NCBI RefSeq assembly: GCF_002934455.1
Contig: NZ_PTIR01000034.1
Span: 1-40,880, forward strand
From: Trinickia symbiotica
GTDB taxonomy: Bacteria > Pseudomonadota > Gammaproteobacteria > Burkholderiales > Burkholderiaceae
Reading direction: 5' to 3'
Length of the DNA stretch: 40,880 nt
Shown here one piece after another: positions 7,709 to 15,955 of this stretch (the stretch's first letter is position 1; the number at the start of each line of letters is the position of its first letter). The notes under the pieces were generated by a model. It was not told the origin of the DNA. It ran no database searches and saw only the letters and a program-made list of their open reading frames with translations. The translations under genes and the position numbers were made by a program.

Positions 7709-9658
7709 ATGGCGTCCTCTACCCGAACACCATGTGATTCTGACGCGGGTGAAATGCCCGGGGCCAGAACATCACTGTGCACGGGTGAACCAGCTCACAC
7801 GATCGGGCGCCGCAAATTCGCTGAATTTATGAATCTGTTGGTGGGACCGGTTGCAGCGCTCAGTACTGAGCAGAAGCTCCTCGTCAAACGCGAGCTATTG
7901 CAATCGCTGTCCCGCCGATCGGTATATTGGATCGCGCTACTGTTGCTCGGAAGCCCGTTCTGGTTCGTATTGGGATCGTGGATTAAAACGTCGGATAGCT
8001 ATCTTTCTTTTCGCGCCGCCTGGATCCTGGGGCTGTGGGGGATGGCCGCTCCCTCGGCAGCATACTTACTGAAAAAGACTGTGACGCTCCCCAAGCATGC
8101 CGGCGTCAGCGCGCTTGAGCAGATGCACTGGGCGTGGACTGCATTGATCATGCTGACATGCTTCTGGTGGGCGGCGGCCAGCTTTGGGCTAACCCCACCG
8201 AACTTCACGGTCCTCCATGGCTATTACTTTAGATTTGCCAGGTATGGCTTCCTGGAACTGACGATGATCGGCCAGGCATTTACCTTGCTGTTGCTAGCAC
8301 CCAGTTTTCGTTCGGCTTTAGGTGCACTCGTGATCGGCACTATCCCATTCGGATTCAACATCGCCCCACTGTTTTTTATTTACCGGCCGGGAATGTTTGA
8401 CTGGTATTCGGCTCAAATAATTGGTTATTGTGTCATCGCCTGGTTTATTTGCAACGATCAGCAACGCACATGCGTAAAAGAAGTTATCCTCGAGGAGGCG
8501 CGGTCTCAGGCTGTAGCGGCAACCGCGGAGAAGAACCAATTTATCGCTGCGATAAGCCATGACTTGCGCCAACCGCTCACAACGCTCGGCCTGAAGTTGA
8601 ATTTTCTGGAGAGGAGCATTGAATCGACCAATCTGTTGGAAGACGTGTCGATTGCGCAAAGGCAAGTGGATGCGATGGAAGGGATGATTAACGGGGCACT
8701 GGATATCTGCCGCCTCGAATCCGGCACCTGGAATGTAGAAGTTCAGGAGGTGGCGCTGCCTTCCCTTTTACGCGGCATAGTCGTGGATATGCAGCCGCTG
8801 GCTAAGGCGAAGGGGCTGAAGTTAAGGCTCCATAGTCGCCCCTATCTGGTCCGTACGGATCGACAGGCGCTGGACAGGATCATCCGGAATATGGTTCTCA
8901 ATGCACTTCGTTACACGCCTGCCGGGCAGGGAGGAAAGCAGGGACATGTTCTGCTGAGCTGCCAGAGGCGAGGCAGCCGCATAAAGATAAGTGTCTGGGA
9001 CAACGGGATCGGTATCCCTGAAGATAGACAGGCGGATATCTTCAAAAGCTATGTCCAGGTCGATAATCCCGAGAGGAACCGCGAAAAAGGGTTCGGCCTG
9101 GGTCTGTCCATTGTCCAGGGGCTCGCGAACCTCCTGGGTCACAAGCTCGACGTGGACTCGACACCAGGACGGGGATCGCGTTTTTCGGTTACGGTTCCCT
9201 TTATGGGACACATACCGCCGGAGTTGCTCGAGGTGCAAACAGTTGAATACGGCGACCCCGACCTGACCAATATGGTCGTCGCGATCATCGAGGACAATAG
9301 CGACTTAAGAATCGAAATATCAATGCGCCTGATCGAGCATGGCTGCTACGTCGTGGCGGGCGAATCGTCATCCGACGTCATCGAGCAGTTGCGTATTGAG
9401 GCTTTGGCAAGCGGTCCGCACTTCATCCTCTCCGACTACCGGCTGCAAAACGAGGACGGTATTGCTGCGATTGCGGCGGTCCGCGCTGCTACCGACGCTT
9501 CGATCCCCGCAATCCTGTGGTCGGGGGACACCTCGTCAGCGGTGCTGAAAAACATAGCCGTCAGTGGCATGAAGCTTTTGTCGGGACCTGATCCGGAACA
9601 AACGTTATTGACAATACTTGCTGAACATAAGCCAAAAACATTGACCGAAGGCGGGTGA
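7709..9658 (+). CDS. Hybrid sensor histidine kinase, copy 1 (degenerate receiver)
   Basis: 649 residues from the ATG at 7709, fixed by GGAGG 6 nt upstream. Order: cytoplasmic start, then a membrane domain of about six or seven helices (about 72-247), DHp with I-S-H-D-L-R-Q-P-L (phosphoacceptor His284), HATPase_c with N-box N-A-L-R-Y, D-N-G-I-G-I-P (431-437) and G-F-G-L-G-L-S (461-467), then a receiver with E528-D529, phosphoacceptor Asp576 (L-S-D-Y-R-L) and S-G-D-T-S (605-609). The conserved receiver Lys is missing: S-G-P-D (625-628) stands where copy 2 has S-K-P-V. The sensor input is unknown. The stop overlaps the GTG of copy 2 by 4 bp (GTGA), so the pair is translationally coupled. Confidence 0.93.
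   Translation: MASSTRTPCDSDAGEMPGARTSLCTGEPAHTIGRRKFAEFMNLLVGPVAALSTEQKLLVKRELLQSLSRRSVYWIALLLLGSPFWFVLGSWIKTSDSYLSFRAAWILGLWGMAAPSAAYLLKKTVTLPKHAGVSALEQMHWAWTALIMLTCFWWAAASFGLTPPNFTVLHGYYFRFARYGFLELTMIGQAFTLLLLAPSFRSALGALVIGTIPFGFNIAPLFFIYRPGMFDWYSAQIIGYCVIAWFICNDQQRTCVKEVILEEARSQAVAATAEKNQFIAAISHDLRQPLTTLGLKLNFLERSIESTNLLEDVSIAQRQVDAMEGMINGALDICRLESGTWNVEVQEVALPSLLRGIVVDMQPLAKAKGLKLRLHSRPYLVRTDRQALDRIIRNMVLNALRYTPAGQGGKQGHVLLSCQRRGSRIKISVWDNGIGIPEDRQADIFKSYVQVDNPERNREKGFGLGLSIVQGLANLLGHKLDVDSTPGRGSRFSVTVPFMGHIPPELLEVQTVEYGDPDLTNMVVAIIEDNSDLRIEISMRLIEHGCYVVAGESSSDVIEQLRIEALASGPHFILSDYRLQNEDGIAAIAAVRAATDASIPAILWSGDTSSAVLKNIAVSGMKLLSGPDPEQTLLTILAEHKPKTLTEGG
8657..9546 (+). repeat. Near-perfect repeat unit A (kinase core and receiver)
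   Basis: About 890 bp that by eye matches 10546-11435 base for base at a constant offset of 1889. It covers most of DHp, all of HATPase_c and most of the receiver. Differences start again at 8656 (g against a) and 9547 (g against c). Confidence 0.88.
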
Positions 9659-11547
9659 ACGAGATGGCAGGTGTCCACATAGCTACTCACATAATCGAGC
9701 ACCGAAGATTCGCTGAATTTATGAATCTTTTTCTAGGATCGGTTGCATCACTCAGCACCGAGCAGAATCTCTTTATCAAACGCGAGTTATTGCAATCGCT
9801 GTCCCGTCGAGCGGTATGCTGGACCGCGCTAGTGTCGGTCGGAGCCTCGCTGTTGTGCATATATGGATCGTGGATCAAAACGTCGGATAGCTACCTTTGG
9901 TTCCGCGTCTTCTGGGTCTTGGGGCTGTGGGGAATGGCCGCTCCCCTGGCAGCATACTTACTAAAAAAGACGATGGCGCTCCCCAAACACGCCAGCGTCA
10001 ACGCGCTCGAGCAGTTGCATTGGGCATGGGCTGCAGCCGTCACACTGACATCGTTCTGGTGGGCGACGGGTAGCCTTGGGCTAACGCCACCGGATTTCTC
10101 GGGCCATGCTCCGTACGTCAAATTAGCCAGTTCTGGCTTTCTCGAATACACACTAATCAGCCATACATTTACGTTGCTGCTGCTCGCACCCAGTCTTCGT
10201 GCGAATTTAGGTTCATTCTTGCTCGGCGCTATCCCCTTCGGATTTAGCCTGGGACCACCTCTCTTTATTTACCGGCCAGCAATGCTGGGTTTTTATGCGG
10301 CTCAATTAATTGGCTATTGCTTCCTCGCGTGGTTTATTTTTTACAGTCAAAAACGAGTCTATATTAAAGAGATTATTCTCGATGAGGCGCGAGAGCGGGC
10401 TGAGGCGGCAAAAGCGGAGAAGAACCTGCTTATCGCTGCGATAAGCCATGACTTGCGCCAACCACTCACAACGCTCGGCCTGAAGTTGAATTTTCTGGAG
10501 AGGAGCATTGAATCGACTAATCTGTTGGAAGACGTCTCGATTGCACAAAGGCAAGTGGATGCGATGGAAGGGATGATTAACGGGGCACTGGATATCTGCC
10601 GCCTCGAATCCGGCACCTGGAATGTAGAAGTTCAGGAGGTGGCGCTGCCTTCCCTTTTACGCGGCATAGTCGTGGATATGCAGCCGCTGGCTAAGGCGAA
10701 GGGGCTGAAGTTAAGGCTCCATAGTCGCCCCTATCTGGTCCGTACGGATCGACAGGCGCTGGACAGGATCATCCGGAATATGGTTCTCAATGCACTTCGT
10801 TACACGCCTGCCGGGCAGGGAGGAAAGCAGGGACATGTTCTGCTGAGCTGCCAGAGGCGAGGCAGCCGCATAAAGATAAGTGTCTGGGACAACGGGATCG
10901 GTATCCCTGAAGATAGACAGGCGGATATCTTCAAAAGCTATGTCCAGGTCGATAATCCCGAGAGGAACCGCGAAAAAGGGTTCGGCCTGGGTCTGTCCAT
11001 TGTCCAGGGGCTCGCGAACCTCCTGGGTCACAAGCTCGACGTGGACTCGACACCAGGACGGGGATCGCGTTTTTCGGTTACGGTTCCCTTTATGGGACAC
11101 ATACCGCCGGAGTTGCTCGAGGTGCAAACAGTTGAATACGGCGACCCCGACCTGACCAATATGGTCGTCGCGATCATCGAGGACAATAGCGACTTAAGAA
11201 TCGAAATATCAATGCGCCTGATCGAGCATGGCTGCTACGTCGTGGCGGGCGAATCGTCATCCGACGTCATCGAGCAGTTGCGTATTGAGGCTTTGGCAAG
11301 CGGTCCGCACTTCATCCTCTCCGACTACCGGCTGCAAAACGAGGACGGTATTGCTGCGATTGCGGCGGTCCGCGCTGCTACCGACGCTTCGATCCCCGCA
11401 ATCCTGTGGTCGGGGGACACCTCGTCAGCGGTGCTCAAAAACGTAGCCGTCAGTGGCCTGAGGTTTTTGTCGAAACCGGTTTCGGAAAGAACCTTATTGA
11501 GCACACTTGCAAAACATAAGCCAAAAACATCGACCGAAAGCGGTTAA
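9655..11547 (+). CDS. Hybrid sensor histidine kinase, copy 2
   Basis: 630 residues from the GTG at 9655, overlapping the upstream stop as GTGA; an ATG at 9664 is an alternative. Same architecture as copy 1: multi-helix membrane domain, DHp with His265, HATPase_c, and a receiver with Asp557 and the intact S-K-P-V Lys607. The membrane domain is only moderately similar to copy 1 (for example G-S-W-I-K-T-S-D-S-Y-L and A-A-Y-L-L-K-K-T are kept), whereas the catalytic half is identical over about 300 residues. The likely partner is the convergent LuxR-type regulator starting 43 bp beyond the stop. Two sensors with different inputs and one shared output module is the simplest reading. Confidence 0.93.
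   Translation: MNEMAGVHIATHIIEHRRFAEFMNLFLGSVASLSTEQNLFIKRELLQSLSRRAVCWTALVSVGASLLCIYGSWIKTSDSYLWFRVFWVLGLWGMAAPLAAYLLKKTMALPKHASVNALEQLHWAWAAAVTLTSFWWATGSLGLTPPDFSGHAPYVKLASSGFLEYTLISHTFTLLLLAPSLRANLGSFLLGAIPFGFSLGPPLFIYRPAMLGFYAAQLIGYCFLAWFIFYSQKRVYIKEIILDEARERAEAAKAEKNLLIAAISHDLRQPLTTLGLKLNFLERSIESTNLLEDVSIAQRQVDAMEGMINGALDICRLESGTWNVEVQEVALPSLLRGIVVDMQPLAKAKGLKLRLHSRPYLVRTDRQALDRIIRNMVLNALRYTPAGQGGKQGHVLLSCQRRGSRIKISVWDNGIGIPEDRQADIFKSYVQVDNPERNREKGFGLGLSIVQGLANLLGHKLDVDSTPGRGSRFSVTVPFMGHIPPELLEVQTVEYGDPDLTNMVVAIIEDNSDLRIEISMRLIEHGCYVVAGESSSDVIEQLRIEALASGPHFILSDYRLQNEDGIAAIAAVRAATDASIPAILWSGDTSSAVLKNVAVSGLRFLSKPVSERTLLSTLAKHKPKTSTESG
10546..11435 (+). repeat. Near-perfect repeat unit B (kinase core and receiver)
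   Basis: Second unit of the 890-bp repeat, partner of 8657-9546. The flanks on both sides are clearly diverged, so this looks like gene conversion or very recent recombination between older paralogues rather than a fresh whole-gene duplication. Confidence 0.88.
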
Positions 11548-11590
11548 AGGTGCTGGCTGGGAAACAGGAAGAGCGGTGTAGCAGCGATCT

Positions 11591-12295
11591 TCACGACGGA
11601 CGCCGATCTGCTTCGCCCCTGCCAAGGGCCAGCTCGGCACTGACTCGAAGTGCAGCTTCAACGCGGTTTCTGACTTGAAGTTTGTCGTAAATAACACAAG
11701 AAACCTGTCTTACATGCCCCTCGGAGACGCCAAGCTCTCTTGCGATCTGCTTCCCTGAGAGGCCACGTGCAATACAACGCGCCAAGTCCCACTCTCGCGG
11801 AGAAAGCCCAAGATGGTGCTGATTCTGGCTAGCAGAGGGCGCGTGTGTCGAGCAGGCAAAGCGGAGCAAGACTTCTTCTGGAATCCAGAGCTCACCTCCC
11901 AAGATCCTGCTCAGTCCGATGAACATTTTTTTGTGCGCGCCTCCTTTCAAGAGGATTCCTCGAGCGGCGTAGTCACGCATGCACATTCGCAAAATTTCGA
12001 CTTCGTGATCGTTTCCAGGCGCAAGTCCTGTACAGATGACCACGGGAACGTTGGATGGATTCCCGGCCTGGAAATGCTCGAGCGTCGCGGCGCCGCGGTT
12101 GTCACCATCCAAATTAAGATCCAGGAATACCAGGTCCGGGGGAGGTGTCTTGTTGACTTCTTCGAGCGCGCTGGCGAGCGTAAAGACGGGCGTGATCTCG
12201 ATCGGAATTGCGCTCAGCTCGGACGCGTGTGTCTGGACATATTCGGCAAGAGCAACGCAAAGGATTTCGTGGTCATCGACCCATAGGATTTTCAT
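11591..12295 (-). CDS. LuxR/NarL-type response regulator
   Basis: 234 residues. The receiver has the acidic pair D7-D8 (W-V-D-D-H-E), phosphoacceptor Asp59 (V-F-L-D-L-N-L-D-G) and Lys117 (I-L-L-K-G). The C-terminal LuxR helix-turn-helix is L-S-P-R-E-W-D-L-A-R-C-I-A-R-G-L-S (about 165-181) with G-V-S-E-G-H-V-R-Q-V (recognition helix region). It points toward the kinase pair, with only 43 bp between the stops, and is the obvious phosphotransfer partner. Because the kinases carry their own receivers, the output may also depend on a separate phosphotransfer protein not seen here. Confidence 0.93.
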   Translation of the reverse strand: MKILWVDDHEILCVALAEYVQTHASELSAIPIEITPVFTLASALEEVNKTPPPDLVFLDLNLDGDNRGAATLEHFQAGNPSNVPVVICTGLAPGNDHEVEILRMCMRDYAARGILLKGGAHKKMFIGLSRILGGELWIPEEVLLRFACSTHAPSASQNQHHLGLSPREWDLARCIARGLSGKQIARELGVSEGHVRQVSCVIYDKLQVRNRVEAALRVSAELALGRGEADRRPS

Positions 12296-12569
12296 GGTCG
12301 CTTCTCCTCCTCACACATCCGAGAAAAGCAATCGCACGCTACATTTGCGCGCAGCACTGCTTGACAGCTTAGCAGGTGGGGCGGGGCCACAGAACCTTGA
12401 AAGACGGATAGCTAGCTTTGTTTTTGCGGGGGCTGTCCTTGCACTAGCGCGGGAAGCTGCTTAGGGACGCCTACGGACGTTCGAGGCGGAATCGGGAAGA
12501 TCGTTCGTCGTCCGACGAGAAGCTTCCGCTTTCGTCGGCCACATCCATTGTTGAATGCTGGAAAACCGA

Positions 12570-12911
12570 CTATTTTCCATTGATCGTCGTCAGATAGCGT
12601 GCAATGTCGTCAATCTGTTCGGGCGCGAGCGGCGCGCCGTAAACGGTGCGCATCTTCGCAACTTCCGCTTTCCAGGTGTCGAATGAAAGCGGCGGTTGGC
12701 GCATCACCATGTCGACGGAATGGCACATCACGCACTGCTGATTGGCGAGATCGGCACCTCGTCCGGGTGGAAACGTCGATGCGCCGGCCGGCAGCGTAAC
12801 CTCGACTGCGCGCATGACCGCATTCGCCGTTGGCTGGCCGGGATTCGCTGCGATCGATGTGGTGCCGCCAATCGCAGCAGACAAGGCCAGCACGATCGCT
12901 CGGACTCTCAT
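12570..12911 (-). CDS. sorB: Sulfite dehydrogenase cytochrome c subunit (SorB-like)
   Basis: 113 residues from the ATG at 12911, chosen for AGAGGA about 7 nt upstream; an in-frame ATG at 12935 overlaps sorA. There is an N-terminal signal peptide (V-R-A-I-V-L-A-L-S-A-A) and one c-type haem site C-V-M-C-H (60-64). The C-terminal helix I-D-D-I-A-R-Y-L-T-T-I is typical of monohaem cytochromes c. It accepts electrons from the molybdenum subunit encoded just upstream and acts in the periplasm. The subunit name rests mainly on adjacency to sorA; other small cytochromes c would look alike. Confidence 0.85.
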   Translation of the reverse strand: MRVRAIVLALSAAIGGTTSIAANPGQPTANAVMRAVEVTLPAGASTFPPGRGADLANQQCVMCHSVDMVMRQPPLSFDTWKAEVAKMRTVYGAPLAPEQIDDIARYLTTINGK

Positions 12912-12921
12912 GGCTATCCTC

Positions 12922-14154
12922 TCACGCCGCGACAACCTTCAGCGATTCGACGACATTTCGCATATACCCCCCGGGATTCCAATTCGGCTCGCCTGGCTGC
13001 CCTTCGCCTCTGTCGTTGATCGCCTTTACCTTGAGCACATACTCACCGGCGTACCGTGGCATAAAGCGCGCTTCCCAGCGGCGGAAACTGTACCTGCCGA
13101 CATCGCGGTCGAGGCGGGCCGGCGTCCATGACGTGCCGCCGTCCGCGGAAAAAAGCACCTTGGTCACCCCCGTATCGCCGCCGAACGCAATGCCGCGCAC
13201 CCGGCGCGGTGCGCCGGCGTCGACCACCGAACCGTCGCTCAGATTGGTGATGAATGATCTTGGCACCATCCGATTGATCGCGACCGTCTTCACGCCGGTC
13301 TGCTGCGGCGACATGTTCGCACCCGGCGTATCGGGAATTTGATAAGCCTTTGCCATCCAGAAATTCTGATCGGGCGAATCGATGACCTCGATATCATTCA
13401 GCATCTTTACCCAGTACGTCGAGTACCATCCCGGCACAACGAGCCGCAGCGGGAAACCATTCAACAGCGGCAGAGGCTGGCCGTTCATGCCGAACGCGAG
13501 CATGACTTCGCCATTGCGCGCGTGATCGATATCGAGCGCCTTGACGAAGTCCGGCGTAGCCGGCAGCAGCCCTTTGTCGAGACCCCGGTAGCGGACCTGC
13601 ACGGCGCCGGTCTTGACGCCTGCGCGATCAAGGACGTCCTTGAGGCGAACGCCCGTCCAAAGCGCGTTGCCCATCGCGCCATTGCCCCACTCCCCGCCCG
13701 CGACACGCGGCTTGAAGAAGCCGCGCGAATTGCCTGCGCACTGATTGACGGCGGCGACTTCTATGTGCTCGAAGCCGTTGATGATGTCCGCGAGTCCCAG
13801 ATCGAGTTCGCGCGAGACTGAGCCGTGAATCCTCAACCGGAATGTGCGAGCATCGACGCTGACGGGAATGCTGGGGAGATGCCAGCGCACGAAGAAACGG
13901 TCGTTCGGCGTGAATACGCCGTCGTCAAAGACCGAAAACGGTGTCTCGAGCAACGGTGGCCGGCTGCGTACGAGTACCATCTCGCCTTTTTGCGGGAAGG
14001 CTGACGTGAGTTCCCGCAGGCCGTTTTCGAATGGAAAGGTGATCGCGTCGGCTGCGAGCGTCAGACTCGCCCAGCCGCCGGCGGCGCTCGCGACGCCGCT
14101 TGCCGCGAGCGCATGAAGCACACGCCGTCGCATGAGGCGGCATTCGTCGTTCAT
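12922..14154 (-). CDS. sorA: Sulfite dehydrogenase molybdenum subunit (SorA-like)
   Basis: 410 residues from the ATG at 14154 (GGGGGA upstream; an upstream in-frame ATG at 14223 also exists). A twin-arginine signal (M-R-R-R-V-L-H-A-L-A-A-S-G, about 8-20) sends the folded cofactor-loaded protein to the periplasm. The molybdopterin domain has A-V-N-Q-C-A-G-N-S-R-G-F-F with the Mo-ligand Cys139, and W-G-N-G-A-M-G-N-A-L-W-x-G-V. The Mo-co dimerisation domain follows (from about 285). It oxidises sulfite to sulfate and passes electrons to SorB, encoded 10 bp downstream. Assignment is strong at family level; related SoxC-type enzymes are the alternative. Confidence 0.92.
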   Translation of the reverse strand: MNDECRLMRRRVLHALAASGVASAAGGWASLTLAADAITFPFENGLRELTSAFPQKGEMVLVRSRPPLLETPFSVFDDGVFTPNDRFFVRWHLPSIPVSVDARTFRLRIHGSVSRELDLGLADIINGFEHIEVAAVNQCAGNSRGFFKPRVAGGEWGNGAMGNALWTGVRLKDVLDRAGVKTGAVQVRYRGLDKGLLPATPDFVKALDIDHARNGEVMLAFGMNGQPLPLLNGFPLRLVVPGWYSTYWVKMLNDIEVIDSPDQNFWMAKAYQIPDTPGANMSPQQTGVKTVAINRMVPRSFITNLSDGSVVDAGAPRRVRGIAFGGDTGVTKVLFSADGGTSWTPARLDRDVGRYSFRRWEARFMPRYAGEYVLKVKAINDRGEGQPGEPNWNPGGYMRNVVESLKVVAA

Positions 14155-14363
14155 CGGGGTCCCCCCGGCGTCGGCCAATCCTTTGATGAATGCTGCGCTG
14201 CGTTGATGCCAGGCAGCTTTCAATATAGGTCGCCGACCGCGGGCGCTCTATCCGGAAACGCCCCGGGGAGCAAGGCCGGCACATCTGAACAGTTGATTCG
14301 TCGCGCGACCGCGCGATGACGCGCCGCCGTATCAAGAAGCCGCGCGCAATGGCGCAGTCGTCT

Positions 14364-14393
14364 GGCTACCACCTCGCGACTCGGGTGGTAGCC
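14364..14393. terminator. Hairpin beyond the rnk stop
   Basis: GGCTACCACC at 14364-14373 pairs perfectly with GGTGGTAGCC at 14384-14393, loop 10 nt. It starts 8 bp past the rnk stop on the minus strand but lacks a T-run, so it may stabilise the 3' end or act as a weak terminator rather than being a canonical one. Confidence 0.5.
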
Positions 14394-14400
14394 CACGACG

Positions 14401-14847
14401 TCACAGCGCCAAGTGGCGGCTCTCCGGTTGCAGCAGTATTGCATTAACGAGGTAAAAGATCTGCACGCCGCTCGGTGGTCGGCATACCACCGTCTGACCA
14501 CACCGCGCACCCAAAAGCGAAATGCCTGCGGGCGACAGGACGGACAGACGCCCCAACAGATACTCCGCCTTATCGGGGTAAACCAGCGTCCAATGATACG
14601 TTTTAGCGCTGCCGACGACCGTGCACTCAATCGTCGTGTTCATCGTGACGACGTCCGGCGGAATCTGCTCCGGCTCGACCAATAAAGCGGTGGCTTCGAG
14701 ACTTTCCACCATCGCTCGCTGCTGCGGCGTCACCGTCGGCAAAGATAAATAGGCCTTCAGTTGAGTCAAGTCGCTTTCGGACACGATGCGTTCGGCCTCC
14801 GTAAGCCGCTTCACATCCACGGAAGATTGAATTTGCGAGCGCAGCAT
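14401..14847 (-). CDS. rnk: Rnk-like regulator of nucleoside diphosphate kinase
   Basis: 148 residues from the ATG at 14847, which has GGAGG at a 6-nt spacing; an upstream in-frame ATG at 14889 is less likely. A short N-terminal coiled region (about 1-50) precedes a GreA/GreB-type C-terminal domain with Y-P-D-K-A-E, L-S-V-L-S-P-A-G-I-S-L-L-G and the final V-x-x-I-L-L-Q-P-E, as in Rnk proteins that bind RNA polymerase without cleaving RNA. The domain call is firm; an anti-Gre-type role is from the family. Confidence 0.88.
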   Translation of the reverse strand: MLRSQIQSSVDVKRLTEAERIVSESDLTQLKAYLSLPTVTPQQRAMVESLEATALLVEPEQIPPDVVTMNTTIECTVVGSAKTYHWTLVYPDKAEYLLGRLSVLSPAGISLLGARCGQTVVCRPPSGVQIFYLVNAILLQPESRHLAL

Positions 14848-15197
14848 GATTGCCTCCGGCAAGGATAGAGATTGCAGATGTCCGAGCAATGGCTGTCATC
14901 CCATACATCCAGCCAGGACTCGTCGAGAAAGATCAGTCGTGTGGCGGTGCCTGATTGATGCGCTTCGCGCACGGCACACCGGTTGACGAACGCCCCGGGA
15001 CGCTCCTCGGCAAAGACGACCTGCATCAGCGGAGCAAAGCGTTGCGTGGCTTCAGCAAAGCTCGCGTCCATCGATGGTTTGTCAGCCCCTAGCCAGTAAA
15101 GCAATGCTGCCGTTGAGTTAGTCGCATCCCGCGCGATGAAGCGCAGACTCCGCTCGACTGACAGCGCCTCAAATGGATGTTTCGCTTGTGTTGCCAT
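14811..15197 (-). CDS. Hypothetical protein overlapping the start of rnk
   Basis: 128 residues, not recognised. The first 100 or so residues look coding (balanced composition, H-P-F-E-A-L-S-V-E-R-S-L-R-F-I-A-R-D, P-L-M-Q-V-V-F-A-E-E-R-P-G-A-F-V-N, R-L-I-F-L-D-E-S-W-L-D-V-W). The last 30, which are Cys/Arg-rich, run into the rnk start region in another frame and look like read-through. The true C-terminus may have been lost by a frameshift near 14900. It has no transmembrane segment or signal peptide. Confidence 0.45.
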   Translation of the reverse strand: MATQAKHPFEALSVERSLRFIARDATNSTAALLYWLGADKPSMDASFAEATQRFAPLMQVVFAEERPGAFVNRCAVREAHQSGTATRLIFLDESWLDVWDDSHCSDICNLYPCRRQSCCARKFNLPWM

Positions 15198-15955
15198 GGC
15201 TTTCCCGTTTTTCGTACACGTAGTCAGCCCCGCCGCTTTTCAAGCGCGGCAGATGGCCGCGCATCAGCAGCGCAACGGGGATCGTGTTGCAGGCGACACA
15301 CGAGCGCGCGCATCTCACGCGCGACGTTTGCCTCGCGCGTCTTCAGGAGAGGCGCGACAGCCTCTCGTCGTGTGTCGTCAGGTCTGGTGGGAGGCCCGGC
15401 TCTTCGCTGTTATGCGAAGAACCGGGCAAAGGGGAGTGCTGACTTGTCCGCGGGAATAACGCGGCTCCCTGTGCGCTTCTCAGTCCCCGGGATTCGAACC
15501 CCACGGCCGTCCTTTTCGGCCAAGCACCGAAAACACAAACACGCGGGGACAGGAGGGTTCGGGACGAAATGCACGGCTATGGCCTCAATCGGGCGGCTCG
15601 ATGAGCGACTGGGGATGCAGACAGCCTTATTAAAGCTTCATTGTTAGGAATTTGCAAGGTTTGACGAAACTGTCCCCATCACCCGCGGTCGCGAGCCCGC
15701 GTGGCGGCGCCTTCTGACTTCCATTTGTTCGTGATGACGTCGTAAAGGCAGGCCGCACGATCGTCCCTTGGCTTGCGGGCGGGGCCGACAAGCGGTGCTT
15801 CGATCCCGCGATGATGTAACGGCGTTGGCGCATCATTCGGCATCCTAAGTTTCGAGCTTTCGCGGCGCGCCAATCGGCAGATCCAAGCAACAACAGCGGC
15901 ATCAAAACGTTACCTACCCGCTTACGCAGAATCCAGGAAATCGCCCAAAACAAAT
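15198..15955. other. Gene-poor, apparently decayed stretch
   Basis: About 760 bp without a convincing gene. Several short frames exist but none has a ribosome site or family motif. It contains the tRNA-T-arm-like element at 15483-15550 and ends at the truncated glycosidase, so it may be scar tissue from an integration or deletion. Confidence 0.45.
15483..15550 (-). other. tRNA-like fragment (T-arm sequence inside an inverted repeat)
   Basis: On the minus strand the segment begins GTCCCCG and ends CGGGGAC, a perfect 7-bp acceptor-like pairing over 68 nt. It contains GGGGTTCGAATCCC, the standard T-loop. However, the T-arm placed by the TTCGAAT loop does not leave the pairing strand in register, no clear anticodon arm is visible and no CCA follows. 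It may be a tRNA-derived attachment-site remnant or chance. Confidence 0.3.

Noticed and set aside
15483-15550. Functional tRNA gene
   Set aside because: The T-loop is good but acceptor and T-stem cannot both pair in register and no anticodon arm is visible.
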